Origin: Farysia itapuensis
Lineage: Eukaryota; Basidiomycota; Ustilaginomycetes; Ustilaginales; Ustilaginaceae
Length of the DNA: 64,000 nt
Direction: 5' to 3'
NCBI GenBank assembly: GCA_023212645.1
Contig: JALBYC010000004.1
Span: 124,001 to 188,000, forward strand
The notes beneath the pieces are model-generated. The model saw only the letters and a program-made list of their open reading frames with translations. It ran no database searches and had not been told where the DNA came from. Position 1 is the stretch's first letter. The number at the start of each line of letters is the position of its first letter. This document shows positions 47,699-56,624 of the stretch, piece after piece. The position numbers were made by a program, and so were the translations under genes.

Positions 47699-48138
47699 TT
47701 ACACAAGCTGAAGAGAGTAGGTGTGCAAGACAAGATTGACGTCGGCAGGAAGGTAAGCGACATGCTCACGAGCTGGAAGCCAAGGGACGGAGAGAGACTT
47801 ACGATAGAGTGAATTGGGATATGGATCTGTTGCGCGCAATCAGACCAATAGAGTCAGCAAAAGTATTGCAGCAGCAAGCCTATGGACTGGATGAATCAAC
47901 TTACCAGCTTGACAAAGTATCCGATGAATCCCATGACGACGAATCCAAGGCCGACAGCTCTGCAAATCTGGATGTACTCTATCAAATGCACGTGGTGGTC
48001 AGCTGTGAAACAGCCAAGGGCAGCACAGCCGTGCGACTTACCTTTGCGGTCGGGCTTGGTGCAGCGGTTGATGAACTGGGTTCCCTCACGGAAGAAGTTA
48101 CCGGGGATCTCGACGAACTCCTTGACTGTGTCTGACAT
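47699..48138 (-). CDS. SSS1: Sec61-gamma/Sss1 translocon subunit (four exons)
   Basis: Assembled from splice sites. Exon 1 is 48138-48042, exon 2 is 47978-47905, exon 3 is 47826-47803 (24 nt), and exon 4 is 47707-47699 (two codons plus stop). The introns are 63, 78 and 95 bp, all GT-AG with GTAAGT donors. The product is 67 residues: VKEFVEIPGNFF, then the hallmark NRCTKPDRK, the single membrane helix (AVGLGFVVMGFIGYFVKL), and the end IHIPIHSILV. That end matches the yeast protein's last residues in character and length. It is the tail-anchored gamma subunit that clamps the Sec61 channel in the ER membrane. Without intron 3 the frame would run on into unrelated sequence. It is divergent from the mL49 gene across 263 bp. 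Confidence 0.92.
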
Positions 48139-48401
48139 TGCTTGCTGCGGTGTCTATGCTGCGTCTTCTGTGCAAGGAGTGTGCAGGTGTTTCACGACCA
48201 GACTGTTTAGCGGAAGGGGCAAGGACAAGGGGAGGTTGGTCAACAGCCACGTCTCCGCATGCGACTCGAGCTGAGAGCCTAGAGCTTCCACGTAGAAATT
48301 GAGGCCTAACAAAATGTCGGTTCCGAAATTCGTAATTTCGTTGAAGCTCTCCAAGTCAACTTTTTCTCTGTGAATAGCCAACGAGTACTCACACCACAAT
48401 C

Positions 48402-49088
48402 ATGGCGCTAGCTAGGTGTAGAACCGGCATGTTCCGGACAGCACTGCGCTCACAGACATCCTCTGTAGCGTCTCCGTGCATTCGCTTCAATTCAACGGCA
48501 GCAGCAGCTGAATCATCGTCAGCAGCAGCTGCTGCCACCGCTGATCCGGCAACAGATCTGCGAAAAGCAGCCTTGACCCCCCAATCAACAGATCCGTCTA
48601 TGGAAAAGGCGATGAATTTGATCTCGGAGCACGGCTTGATACCTGTCCGACATAGCTACTTTGTGCCGCGCGTAGGGCGACTGAGCGATAGTCTGCCAGT
48701 CTACACCGATGTTCGTAATGGCGGCACTCGGATCATGACAGAGGTTCGTCGAGTCGAAGGCAACCTGGTCGACTTGCGCAACGAGTTGCGAGAGCTTCTC
48801 GCTTCCAATAGTGACCCCCTCTCGCGAGGCTATAGGCGGGCTCAAGCAGCGCTCGAAGCCAAGACGCTTGCAGATGAGATCAACCAAGAACCCCATATTC
48901 CTTACCTCCCGCACAACGGCCGCACACCAAATCGCGTCAAGGTCAATCGCAAGTCCGTCCCCACCCGAGGCCATCCCTCTGCCCTCGACCCCGTCCAGCC
49001 CAGTGTCGTTATTCAGAGTGGCAAACTAAAGATCCGCGGCAACCGCGTCCGTCAGATCAAACAGTTCCTCGAAGAAAAAGGCTTCTGA
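48402..49088 (+). CDS. IMG2: Mitochondrial large-subunit ribosomal protein mL49 (Img2)
   Basis: Intronless, 228 residues. The N-terminus (MALARCRTGMFRTALRSQ) is a typical mitochondrial presequence, followed by an Ala/Ser-rich linker. The core matches the mL49/Img2 family: HSYFVPRVGRLSDSLPVYTD, RNGGTRIMTEVRRVEGNLVDL, and the C-terminal VVIQSGKLKIRGNRVRQIKQF ending in LEEKGF. It belongs to the mitoribosome large subunit. An insertion of about 60 residues between the two core blocks (roughly 145-205), with Asn/Pro/Arg-rich sequence, makes it longer than the minimal family. Its 5' region is shared with SSS1. Confidence 0.88.
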   Translation: MALARCRTGMFRTALRSQTSSVASPCIRFNSTAAAAESSSAAAAATADPATDLRKAALTPQSTDPSMEKAMNLISEHGLIPVRHSYFVPRVGRLSDSLPVYTDVRNGGTRIMTEVRRVEGNLVDLRNELRELLASNSDPLSRGYRRAQAALEAKTLADEINQEPHIPYLPHNGRTPNRVKVNRKSVPTRGHPSALDPVQPSVVIQSGKLKIRGNRVRQIKQFLEEKGF

Positions 49089-49190
49089 ACTCACTAGCAC
49101 CTCACACTTTTCACACAGTCGAGTCAATGTACAATGCTCAACGATCATTGCAGGAAAAAAAAAAGGGGGAACAAGGTGTGGGAGGAGATT

Positions 49191-51320
49191 CTAGTCGAAA
49201 CCGGCGCCGGAACGCTGTTTCTTGCGCTTGTTGGCCTTGTTGTGTTTCTTGTTTGTGCCGTTACTGTTACCTTGGAGTGAGGCGGAGGCTTGGTTGAGCT
49301 GTGCATTCTGTATCAAGGACCCGTCGTTTGCGATCCGACCACGAAAAGCTGCGGTTGGGACACCCGTTCGACCGACAATGGTGGGACGCGAGGAAGCCAT
49401 CGTCTCGAAAAAGGCCGAGTCGAGCGCCTTGGACTTGAGCGACTGTCTCGGCACATTGCTGCCATACTGACGGGCCTGACTTGCAAAGTCCGACGCGGCT
49501 TCGAGCTCGAAATCGTCATCATCGTGTTCGGCGAGAGAGGAAGGGTCATGCTTGCGACCGGACAGCGCGGCACGGGCACGCTCACGTTGCTGCGCGTTGT
49601 AGGCGTCGGCATTGACGCCTGGTGGAGGGTGTCCGTAGAGAAGCTTGGCATTGACATAGTCCTTGAGCACGTATCGCACCGCTCGAGACTCGTCCGGGTT
49701 GCCCTGTCCCTGTCTGGCAAACCCACGCGCGATTGCATATGCTGTCAACATCTCGAGACCGGTGGGTACACCGTTGCCGCCCTCCTCCTCTGTCATCGTA
49801 TCGATGCGGATGACGTATGTCGCCTCGAGAATGTCTTTGGGGATACGTTTGGCGACCAGTTCGGCAGGCGCCGTGTACTCCCGCATCTGATCGATAGGCA
49901 AAACACCGTCGCAGACCAACTCGGCCGATGTAGTGGCAAATTGTGGGAACACCAGACCAGGACAATCGCAGAGTACAGTTGTCGGCGACAGATGGATGGT
50001 CTGGAAATGCTTGGTCTTGCCTGGCGTTGCAGACACCGAAACCTTCTTTTCGCCCAAAAGCGCGTTGATGGTGGAAGATTTTCCGACATTTGGGTAACCG
50101 ACGAGTCCGACGACCAGCTTCGAGGGCGTTGGAGCTCCATCGATGGAGAATGTGGACAAGGGCGGGGCACAGGCCATGAACAGTTCTTCCAGTTCCAGAA
50201 CGTTGAGTACGCGGGTGGGGTCGCGTGTGGGAGACAATGTGGTTGCAGCAGTGGCAGTTGCTGCATCCACCGCGTCAGCCTCGCCGTACTGCTTCTCCGC
50301 GACCAGATCAGTCTGAACGGCGTCGCGCGAATGGTCGAGCACACGATCGGTGGCTTCTTGCCCGACAAGAGGCTTGGCATCTTTGGCTCCTAGACTGATC
50401 GCCGCTGCTGCTGCCTCGACTTGCTCAACTTCTTCATCGTCTTCGTCTGTGTCGCTATCTTGGTCATTGTTGCGAAGTTGTCGAATGTGTTCGAGTCGGA
50501 TGCGCTCCTCCTCTTCTGCCCGAGCTAGCTGAATGGCGGCTGCATTGGCAGCGCTGAAGAAAGCGTACTGAATACCCTGAGCATCAAAGTAGTCAGCCCA
50601 GTGGCGTCGCTGTTGCTCGTCCAACAAATCTGCCTTGTTGATAAGAAGCAGATTTCTTCTTGGGCCTCGTTCGACATACTCAAGACCCGTGTTACTGCCA
50701 ACTCCCAAGCTCTCGACATACTTTTCCAAATCTTCGCATCGGAAGCGCAGAGGGTTTCGAGCATCAACGATCTGTACAACCAGGTGACTTCTTTCAATAA
50801 CTCTCCATAGCTGTCTCCATACTTCAAGATTTCGCTCGAAGGGCGTGAGCACGAGGCCGACGCCTTCCTGCAATTCAGCTAGACCGCGTCTCCACTCGAG
50901 AAAGCCATCTTTTTCGGCTCTTTCGAGCTGAGGACCGGTGGTTGTAGTGTCCCATTCCGGTCGTCTGGGAACACGCAGTCGTTCCTTGTTTTGTACGTGC
51001 TTCTTGAGAACTTCCTGCTCTTCTTGCCCTGTGAGCAGGTATGGATTGTGCCGGGTTCGCTCGCGATTTGGGGCCGAGATGACAGTGACACCAGCGTTTC
51101 TCCTCTCAGCGGTGAAGTCAGCATCGGCCATTTGCGCGGTGCTGAGGAATTCTTCCAGATCGCCTTCATGTGTTACCGACCGCAGATTCGATACAGATCC
51201 ATAATTGTTGAGATCAGTGGTGTGAAACTCGGTTTGATTGCGAAGCTTTGCATCTTTGGCCTTCCTGTTGAGGATAGCGCGGCCAAGACCGACTGTGTTC
51301 TTTGACTGTGCCAGCGGCAT
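49191..51320 (-). CDS. LSG1: Large-subunit GTPase Lsg1
   Basis: Intronless, 709 residues. It is a circularly permuted GTPase: the G4 motif (NKADLL, about 228) precedes G1 (GYPNVGKSST, about 405) and G3 (DCPG, about 450). The N-terminus has the Lsg1 blocks GRAILNRKAKD, TPFERNLEVWRQLWRVIERS and VQIVDARNPLRF. An acidic insert (DSDTDEDDEEVE) lies between G4 and G1. The C-terminus is Lys-rich (NKKHNKANKRKKQR). Lsg1 acts in the cytoplasm to release the export adaptor Nmd3 from nascent 60S subunits. It is divergent from UTP25 with only 215 bp between start codons. Confidence 0.95.
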   Translation of the reverse strand: MPLAQSKNTVGLGRAILNRKAKDAKLRNQTEFHTTDLNNYGSVSNLRSVTHEGDLEEFLSTAQMADADFTAERRNAGVTVISAPNRERTRHNPYLLTGQEEQEVLKKHVQNKERLRVPRRPEWDTTTTGPQLERAEKDGFLEWRRGLAELQEGVGLVLTPFERNLEVWRQLWRVIERSHLVVQIVDARNPLRFRCEDLEKYVESLGVGSNTGLEYVERGPRRNLLLINKADLLDEQQRRHWADYFDAQGIQYAFFSAANAAAIQLARAEEEERIRLEHIRQLRNNDQDSDTDEDDEEVEQVEAAAAAISLGAKDAKPLVGQEATDRVLDHSRDAVQTDLVAEKQYGEADAVDAATATAATTLSPTRDPTRVLNVLELEELFMACAPPLSTFSIDGAPTPSKLVVGLVGYPNVGKSSTINALLGEKKVSVSATPGKTKHFQTIHLSPTTVLCDCPGLVFPQFATTSAELVCDGVLPIDQMREYTAPAELVAKRIPKDILEATYVIRIDTMTEEEGGNGVPTGLEMLTAYAIARGFARQGQGNPDESRAVRYVLKDYVNAKLLYGHPPPGVNADAYNAQQRERARAALSGRKHDPSSLAEHDDDDFELEAASDFASQARQYGSNVPRQSLKSKALDSAFFETMASSRPTIVGRTGVPTAAFRGRIANDGSLIQNAQLNQASASLQGNSNGTNKKHNKANKRKKQRSGAGFD

Positions 51321-51535
51321 GATTGCGGTGGTTGCAGGGGGTAAGAGGCTAACCAGACTGAATCACGAATGTGCCAAAAAGAAAAACCAAAACTTCTTGC
51401 TATTCCTCCACAACTTTTTTCTGTAATTGGAAATAGTAGACGATTATAATTGAGATTTTTGATTTCTATGCTCTTTTCTTCTCGCAGACTGACAGCTCCT
51501 TCTTGCTCGCCATAGACAACAATCATCGACAAGCA
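51321..51535. promoter_or_regulatory. Short bidirectional promoter between LSG1 and UTP25
   Basis: 215 bp separate the two divergent ATGs. A/T-rich sequence (about 51370-51480) in the middle could serve both. Both genes act in ribosome biogenesis. Confidence 0.5.
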
Positions 51536-53557
51536 ATGGATCCGACACTCAAGCTCGTCACGCTGATCAATGTCAGCGCCGCAAGGCCTGGGAAACGTCA
51601 GCGTACAGCACATCTGACTCATGTCGACAGGATAGCCAAGAAAGTCGCCTCAGCTTCAGCCACCGTGGCTTCTTCTTCCAAGGCTGCATCCTCACCTGCA
51701 AAGACTACGACACGTAACCAAATTACACCGGAAGCAGACTCATCAGACGAGGAAGAAGAAGTCGAGGACCATCAGGGAGCAAAACACAGCAAGCTTGGAG
51801 CTTTTGAGGCCCACTTTGGCAGTCACGGGCCACATGCACAGGCTGTAGCCACCCTGCCGGAAGACAGCCAAGAGCTCTCGTGGACCACATCACGTCGCAA
51901 TGTTGCGGACCTCTCCTCGGATGTGGTGGTTTCCACGCCAGACATCAAAGAGTTTCAGTTCAAGCCGTTGTCAGACAACCCGCAGATCAAGGTTCTCGAA
52001 GCCTTCAACAGTTTTGTGGATGCAAAGTACCCCTCAGAGACTGGAGTTCACAAAGCTCTCGCGGCGCAGCTTGGCACCTTTGGAGATCTCATGCATTGCA
52101 ATATGGATCCAATCCTTCGATCTCAGTTCCGAGAAGTGCTATCCATGCATGCCATGTCACACGTAGCCAAGACGCGCCGCAAGATTCTCAAAAACAACGA
52201 GAAATTGGCAAAGTTGGCTTCTGCCTCTTCATCTACTGCTCACGATCTAGACCAAGACATCCGCGACCAGGGCTTCACAAGGCCAAAGGTCCTAATTCTC
52301 GCGCCGTTCCGCAATTCGGCACTCGAATGGGTCGACTTGCTCACGCGATTCAGTCTCTGCTCTCAGGTAGACAACAAATCTCGGTTTGTTCGCGATTACA
52401 ACCTGCCCGAAGGCGCTGTTGACAAACTTGCCGATCCCAAAGTGGCGTCCAAATACCCCAGCGATCACATCGACACATTCAAAGGCAACATTGACGATTC
52501 TTTCACACTTGCGATGAAGGTGACACGCAAGTCTCTCAAGCTGTTTTCTGGCTTCTACGACTCGGACGTGATTGTTGCTTCCCCGCTCGGCTTGCGCTTG
52601 GGCATCGAAAAGGACAAAGGCGATTTCGACTTTCTGTCAAGCATCGAGATGGTCATTGTGGATCAGACTGAAGTGATCAGCATGCAGAATTGGGACCATC
52701 TCGAATTTGTCTTTGAGCGTCTCAACAAGATTCCCAAGCAGAGTCGAGATACTGACTTTTCCCGTGTGCGACAATGGTCGCTCGACAACCGTGCAGCTTT
52801 CTTCCGCCAAACAGTGCTCCTATCGCGGTATGACTTCCCCGCGCTTCGCGCACTTTACAATCACTCGCTGCACAATATCGCAGGCAAGACACGTACCGTC
52901 ACCACGGTCTCCCCACCAGAGGCCGAGTTGGCGGCCGTCATTCCTGGCATTCGCCACGTCTTCTACCGCTTCGAGTCGGCCAATCTACTCGCCGAGCCTG
53001 ATCTGCGATTCCAGCAGTTCACGACAAAAGTGCTCTCGCAGCTGCAGAAGTCCGCTGTGTCGTCAAGCCACACGCTTATCTTCGTGCCGAGCTACTTTGA
53101 CTTTGTCCGACTGGATGACTACCTTCGTGTGCAGAACGAGAAGCGCCGCCCGGGAGAGGCCAACAACTTTTCCTACACCAGTATTTCAGAGTACAGCAAG
53201 CCCAAGCAAATCACACGTGCGCGGGAGGCTTTCTTTGCCGGCCGCAAACGCTTCCTCCTTCTCACCGAGCGAGCGCACTTTTACCGTCGCTTCCACCTCC
53301 GAGGCGTCAAGACTATCGTCTTTTACCAACTTCCCCAGAACCCAGCGTTCTTCTCCGAGATTGTTCAATTCCCGTTCAATTCGCGAACGCGCTCCACCCA
53401 ACAAGACAGTACAGACGAGCAGGACGTAGACCCGAACGAAGTACAGACAAACGTCATGTACAGCAAATACGACCTGCTCAAACTCGAAAAAGTCGTAGGC
53501 AGCAAACAGGCACGCGAGATGGTCACTGGCGAAAAAGCCACCTGGAAGTTTGTCTGA
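51536..53557 (+). CDS. UTP25: U3 snoRNA-associated protein Utp25
   Basis: Intronless, 673 residues from ATG 51536 (MDPTLKLVTLINVSAARPGK). The frame extends to 51503 only through a TTG codon. An acidic segment (DSSDEEEEVEDHQ) precedes the conserved part. Family blocks are present: LMHCNMDP, RPKVLILAPFRNSALEWVD, KLFSGFYDSDVIVASPLGLR, VIVDQTEVISMQNWDHLEFV, THTLIFVPSYFDFVRL-like text and RAHFYRRFHLRGVKTIVFYQ. Utp25 is a DEAD-box-like protein of the small-subunit processome. As known for the family, the Walker A and DEAD motifs are missing (DQTE in place of DEAD). It works in the nucleolus in 18S rRNA processing. It converges on the GCFC-domain gene with an 89 bp gap. Confidence 0.93.
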   Translation: MDPTLKLVTLINVSAARPGKRQRTAHLTHVDRIAKKVASASATVASSSKAASSPAKTTTRNQITPEADSSDEEEEVEDHQGAKHSKLGAFEAHFGSHGPHAQAVATLPEDSQELSWTTSRRNVADLSSDVVVSTPDIKEFQFKPLSDNPQIKVLEAFNSFVDAKYPSETGVHKALAAQLGTFGDLMHCNMDPILRSQFREVLSMHAMSHVAKTRRKILKNNEKLAKLASASSSTAHDLDQDIRDQGFTRPKVLILAPFRNSALEWVDLLTRFSLCSQVDNKSRFVRDYNLPEGAVDKLADPKVASKYPSDHIDTFKGNIDDSFTLAMKVTRKSLKLFSGFYDSDVIVASPLGLRLGIEKDKGDFDFLSSIEMVIVDQTEVISMQNWDHLEFVFERLNKIPKQSRDTDFSRVRQWSLDNRAAFFRQTVLLSRYDFPALRALYNHSLHNIAGKTRTVTTVSPPEAELAAVIPGIRHVFYRFESANLLAEPDLRFQQFTTKVLSQLQKSAVSSSHTLIFVPSYFDFVRLDDYLRVQNEKRRPGEANNFSYTSISEYSKPKQITRAREAFFAGRKRFLLLTERAHFYRRFHLRGVKTIVFYQLPQNPAFFSEIVQFPFNSRTRSTQQDSTDEQDVDPNEVQTNVMYSKYDLLKLEKVVGSKQAREMVTGEKATWKFV

Positions 53558-53646
53558 CCTTATCGCATCACATACGAAGTAATGTAATTGGGCAAGATTG
53601 ATAAAGTTGTCTCCGCCGTACCAAAGCCTGTGCTGATTATCCAATG

Positions 53647-56403
53647 TCAGGAGGCAACGTATTTCTGTAGCCACGTTTTGTCGCGTGCTAGACCGGGTGA
53701 GGCGAGCCAGACTGTGATGGGAATCTGATTTAGGACCTGATCCTGTATCAAGTTGTTGAATCTGTTGGAGCGAGAAGGGAACTTGTCGAGAAGCTTAATC
53801 AGCACATCGACGAGAAGTGAGTGAAGTAGATCAAAGTATACGACCAGGAGAGGCGGCGAAGCAGCATGGATGTTCGGGGGTGGAGACCAGCTACAAGTTG
53901 CGTGGAAAGACACCAGATTCGCCAGCAGTCCCTCTATGAGGTGGACCAGGAATTCGAAGATGCTGTCTTCGTCTTGCGAGAAAGGTTGCCGAGTCGGTTC
54001 CTCCTGCAGGATCTCCCGTAAGCGAGATATATTGGCCGCGAAAATGTCCAAGAAAGCAGTCACTAAGGACTGATACTTGGTGACGTGATGCTCTTGCGAT
54101 GGGTCAGTGATGAGGAAAGTCTTGACTTGTTGAAGCAACAGAACTGCTTGTTGCGATTGGTGGCGCGACCATGGGTCGAATACTAAGTATTCAGGAAGGC
54201 GCAGCAATCGAGGCACGAGCGTGTCTGCCACTACCGTTGACAGCATATCTTCATCGCCATTGTCGATCTCCTCTCGTGTCTCGTCTAGAGACGTCTTCAT
54301 GTAAGACGAAATGCCAGAAAACCACCGGAATCGTTCAAGCTGAGTTGCACCGTTTACCCAATCTTCTGTGCCCGGTGTAAGTTGGCTTTCTTGACCGCTG
54401 AGCGCGTCCCACAGCACCATCTCTTTGCGAGCGTAGAACTCCCATATCTGGCTCACGGAGAGGCCGCCCCATACCTGGGTATACTCTGTGCCGTACTTTC
54501 CCCGCCACTCGTGAAAGCGCGAGACGACGCTTCGAGGGTGTAACCCTGCATCAGCCTCTGCGGAAGCGCGAGCTTGAGGATCGAGATACTCTGGAGCATG
54601 TGTGTCGACGAACAAATTGTGCAGGCGTGTGACAAGGTCTTGCTGTGCCGATTCGAACGCTTCCTGATCAGAAAGCGAAAGCTGGTCTGTAAGACCACCT
54701 GCTTGCAGCAAAGCCTGTCTTCTCGCTTGACGAATCGAGCTCTCGGGCGGACCGTCTGTGGAAGGGTCGCTCATAACGGGTGAACCAATGCTGTCGGACG
54801 CGCGCTCTGGTAAGACGGACTTTGATGGAACGCCCCAAAATCGAGCCAAATTGTCTTCCAGCGCCTTGCTTCGCGTTCTGGCAAGGATGCTGGTTCTCTC
54901 AGCGAGAAGCTGCAGCGCTTCTGTTTCCAGCTGTTCGAGTTGTGGCGCCTTTTCATCCATGAATCTTGCAAGATTCGCCACAAATTCTTCCAGCTCGCGG
55001 AACCAGCTTTCCTTGGCTTCGACATCAGTCAATTCAGTCTTGATGCGGCGTTCGTCTTCGTCAAGCTCGGCCAAAGTCTTTGTGGTGCTCTTGACCACAT
55101 CGAGATGCGCTGCAGAACTTTGTTCCAGCATTCGCAGAGCTTGCTTGAGCCTCAGAGACGTGGCGTTACCCGTGGGTAGCGGTGTAGACATTGGCAAAGC
55201 AGCAGCTCGATATGGTGAGGCTTCTCGTGAGGCTCGCTCTTTGGACGTGTAGTTGGGCATCTCGTTGCGCCTCATTTGTGCCCTTTCCCATTCTTCTTCC
55301 TCGTCCACGTCCATGTCGTCATCTCCTTGAAACCCACCGTTCGATGAAACAGCATTATAGCCGTTCAGTGCCGCGTCCATCTCTTTCCTCTGATCCTCAG
55401 CGTACTGCTTTTCAGCTTTGGCGCCGATCGGTATACGTTCTGTTGCACCTGTATACTCGGCAAACTCTTCCTCTCCGTCTCCGTATTCGTCCTCTTCGCG
55501 CGGAAGACGAGAATTTGGGTGCGGTCCGTCGTCTGATCGCTTCCTATCCATCCGTTGTGCTGACCGCGAGGTGGAAGGCCCTGAGTTGAGCGATATAAAG
55601 TCGTCCGCATCTGAAGCTCTGCTGTTGCGAAGGTACTCAGCACGCAACTTGGATCTTTTGTCCTTAGCTGCTTGGATAGCTTCGTTGCTAGGGATACCAT
55701 CGGAAATGGGTGCGACATCTCCGAACTTTGACCTCGCTAACGACAGCTCATCGTCGTGATCTAAGTCGGCAACTTGCTGCGCGAGGTTGTCCATAGGGTC
55801 TGTGCTGCCATTCTTACCCGGCACAGGACTTTGAGGCCTTGCCTTCGTGGTAGGAGTAGAGTCTCTTAGCTCGGCGAGATACTTGGAGGTGTAGGAAGGG
55901 GTCGAGGTAGTTGTCGTCTCCAGCTCGGCATCCTTCAGAGCTGACAGCCGGATTGGCGTGCCCTTCCTAGACGATGAGGGCGTGGAAGTGACACTAGTCT
56001 GCTTTCTAGCCTGCTTGGCGGCAGTGTTGAGCTGAGAACGTCGAATCTCAAATGCTGGCTCTGAATCGTCGTGATCATCGTCCTGCATCTGTAGAGCACG
56101 AGACCTGCCAGGCGTGCTACTGGAAGTCGTCGCAACACCGCTCGGAGCAGCAGACTTCTTGTGTGCACCTCGTGGCCTAAATACGACACTTGCACTGTCT
56201 GATGTCTGCCCATCCCCAATACGATCGCTCGAGCTGGATGCGGTGGCATTGAAATCAAGATTCGGGGCTACATCTGGAACGCCGCTCTCTCGCCGGCGTA
56301 CTTCAGACTTTCGTGGCTTTGATCGTTTGACGAAGCTGGGAGTACTACCGCTGGCTTCGTCTTGCTGATCCGACGGCCTTTGCGAAGCCGCTTCCACATC
56401 CAT
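53647..56403 (-). CDS. GCFC-domain protein (PAXBP1/GCFC2-like splicing factor)
   Basis: Intronless, 918 residues. The N-terminal half is disordered and charged, with FVKRSKPRKSEVRRRES near the start, followed by an acidic zone (DDDMDVDEEEEWERAQMRR) and a coiled-coil stretch near 415-510 (LKQALRMLEQSS through LETEALQLLAERT). The C-terminal half from about 610 has the GCFC pattern: VVSRFHEWRGKYGTEYTQVW, SVSQIWEFYARKEMVLWDAL and the long helical tail. Vertebrate relatives PAXBP1 and GCFC2 act with spliceosome or intron-lariat complexes, so a role in late splicing is plausible. Assignment rests on overall layout and the central block, not on catalytic residues. Confidence 0.78.
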   Translation of the reverse strand: MDVEAASQRPSDQQDEASGSTPSFVKRSKPRKSEVRRRESGVPDVAPNLDFNATASSSSDRIGDGQTSDSASVVFRPRGAHKKSAAPSGVATTSSSTPGRSRALQMQDDDHDDSEPAFEIRRSQLNTAAKQARKQTSVTSTPSSSRKGTPIRLSALKDAELETTTTSTPSYTSKYLAELRDSTPTTKARPQSPVPGKNGSTDPMDNLAQQVADLDHDDELSLARSKFGDVAPISDGIPSNEAIQAAKDKRSKLRAEYLRNSRASDADDFISLNSGPSTSRSAQRMDRKRSDDGPHPNSRLPREEDEYGDGEEEFAEYTGATERIPIGAKAEKQYAEDQRKEMDAALNGYNAVSSNGGFQGDDDMDVDEEEEWERAQMRRNEMPNYTSKERASREASPYRAAALPMSTPLPTGNATSLRLKQALRMLEQSSAAHLDVVKSTTKTLAELDEDERRIKTELTDVEAKESWFRELEEFVANLARFMDEKAPQLEQLETEALQLLAERTSILARTRSKALEDNLARFWGVPSKSVLPERASDSIGSPVMSDPSTDGPPESSIRQARRQALLQAGGLTDQLSLSDQEAFESAQQDLVTRLHNLFVDTHAPEYLDPQARASAEADAGLHPRSVVSRFHEWRGKYGTEYTQVWGGLSVSQIWEFYARKEMVLWDALSGQESQLTPGTEDWVNGATQLERFRWFSGISSYMKTSLDETREEIDNGDEDMLSTVVADTLVPRLLRLPEYLVFDPWSRHQSQQAVLLLQQVKTFLITDPSQEHHVTKYQSLVTAFLDIFAANISRLREILQEEPTRQPFSQDEDSIFEFLVHLIEGLLANLVSFHATCSWSPPPNIHAASPPLLVVYFDLLHSLLVDVLIKLLDKFPSRSNRFNNLIQDQVLNQIPITVWLASPGLARDKTWLQKYVAS

Positions 56404-56624
56404 CCCGCGCTCAGGTGATTGGTCGAAGCCAAGACGTCAAACGAATACAGAAGGTCCAAAAGTCAAAACTCCACCAAAGGCTATTCCGAATCCCGAAACC
56501 AAAAGACTCGGTTGTAGCTCAAACCCCATCGATGCTTTCTCTCAAAGAAAACCGACATGAAGAACAGAAGTATGGTAGAAGTACAGATTTGGTGAGTCAA
56601 GTAAATGATGGAGTGCGTGCTAGC

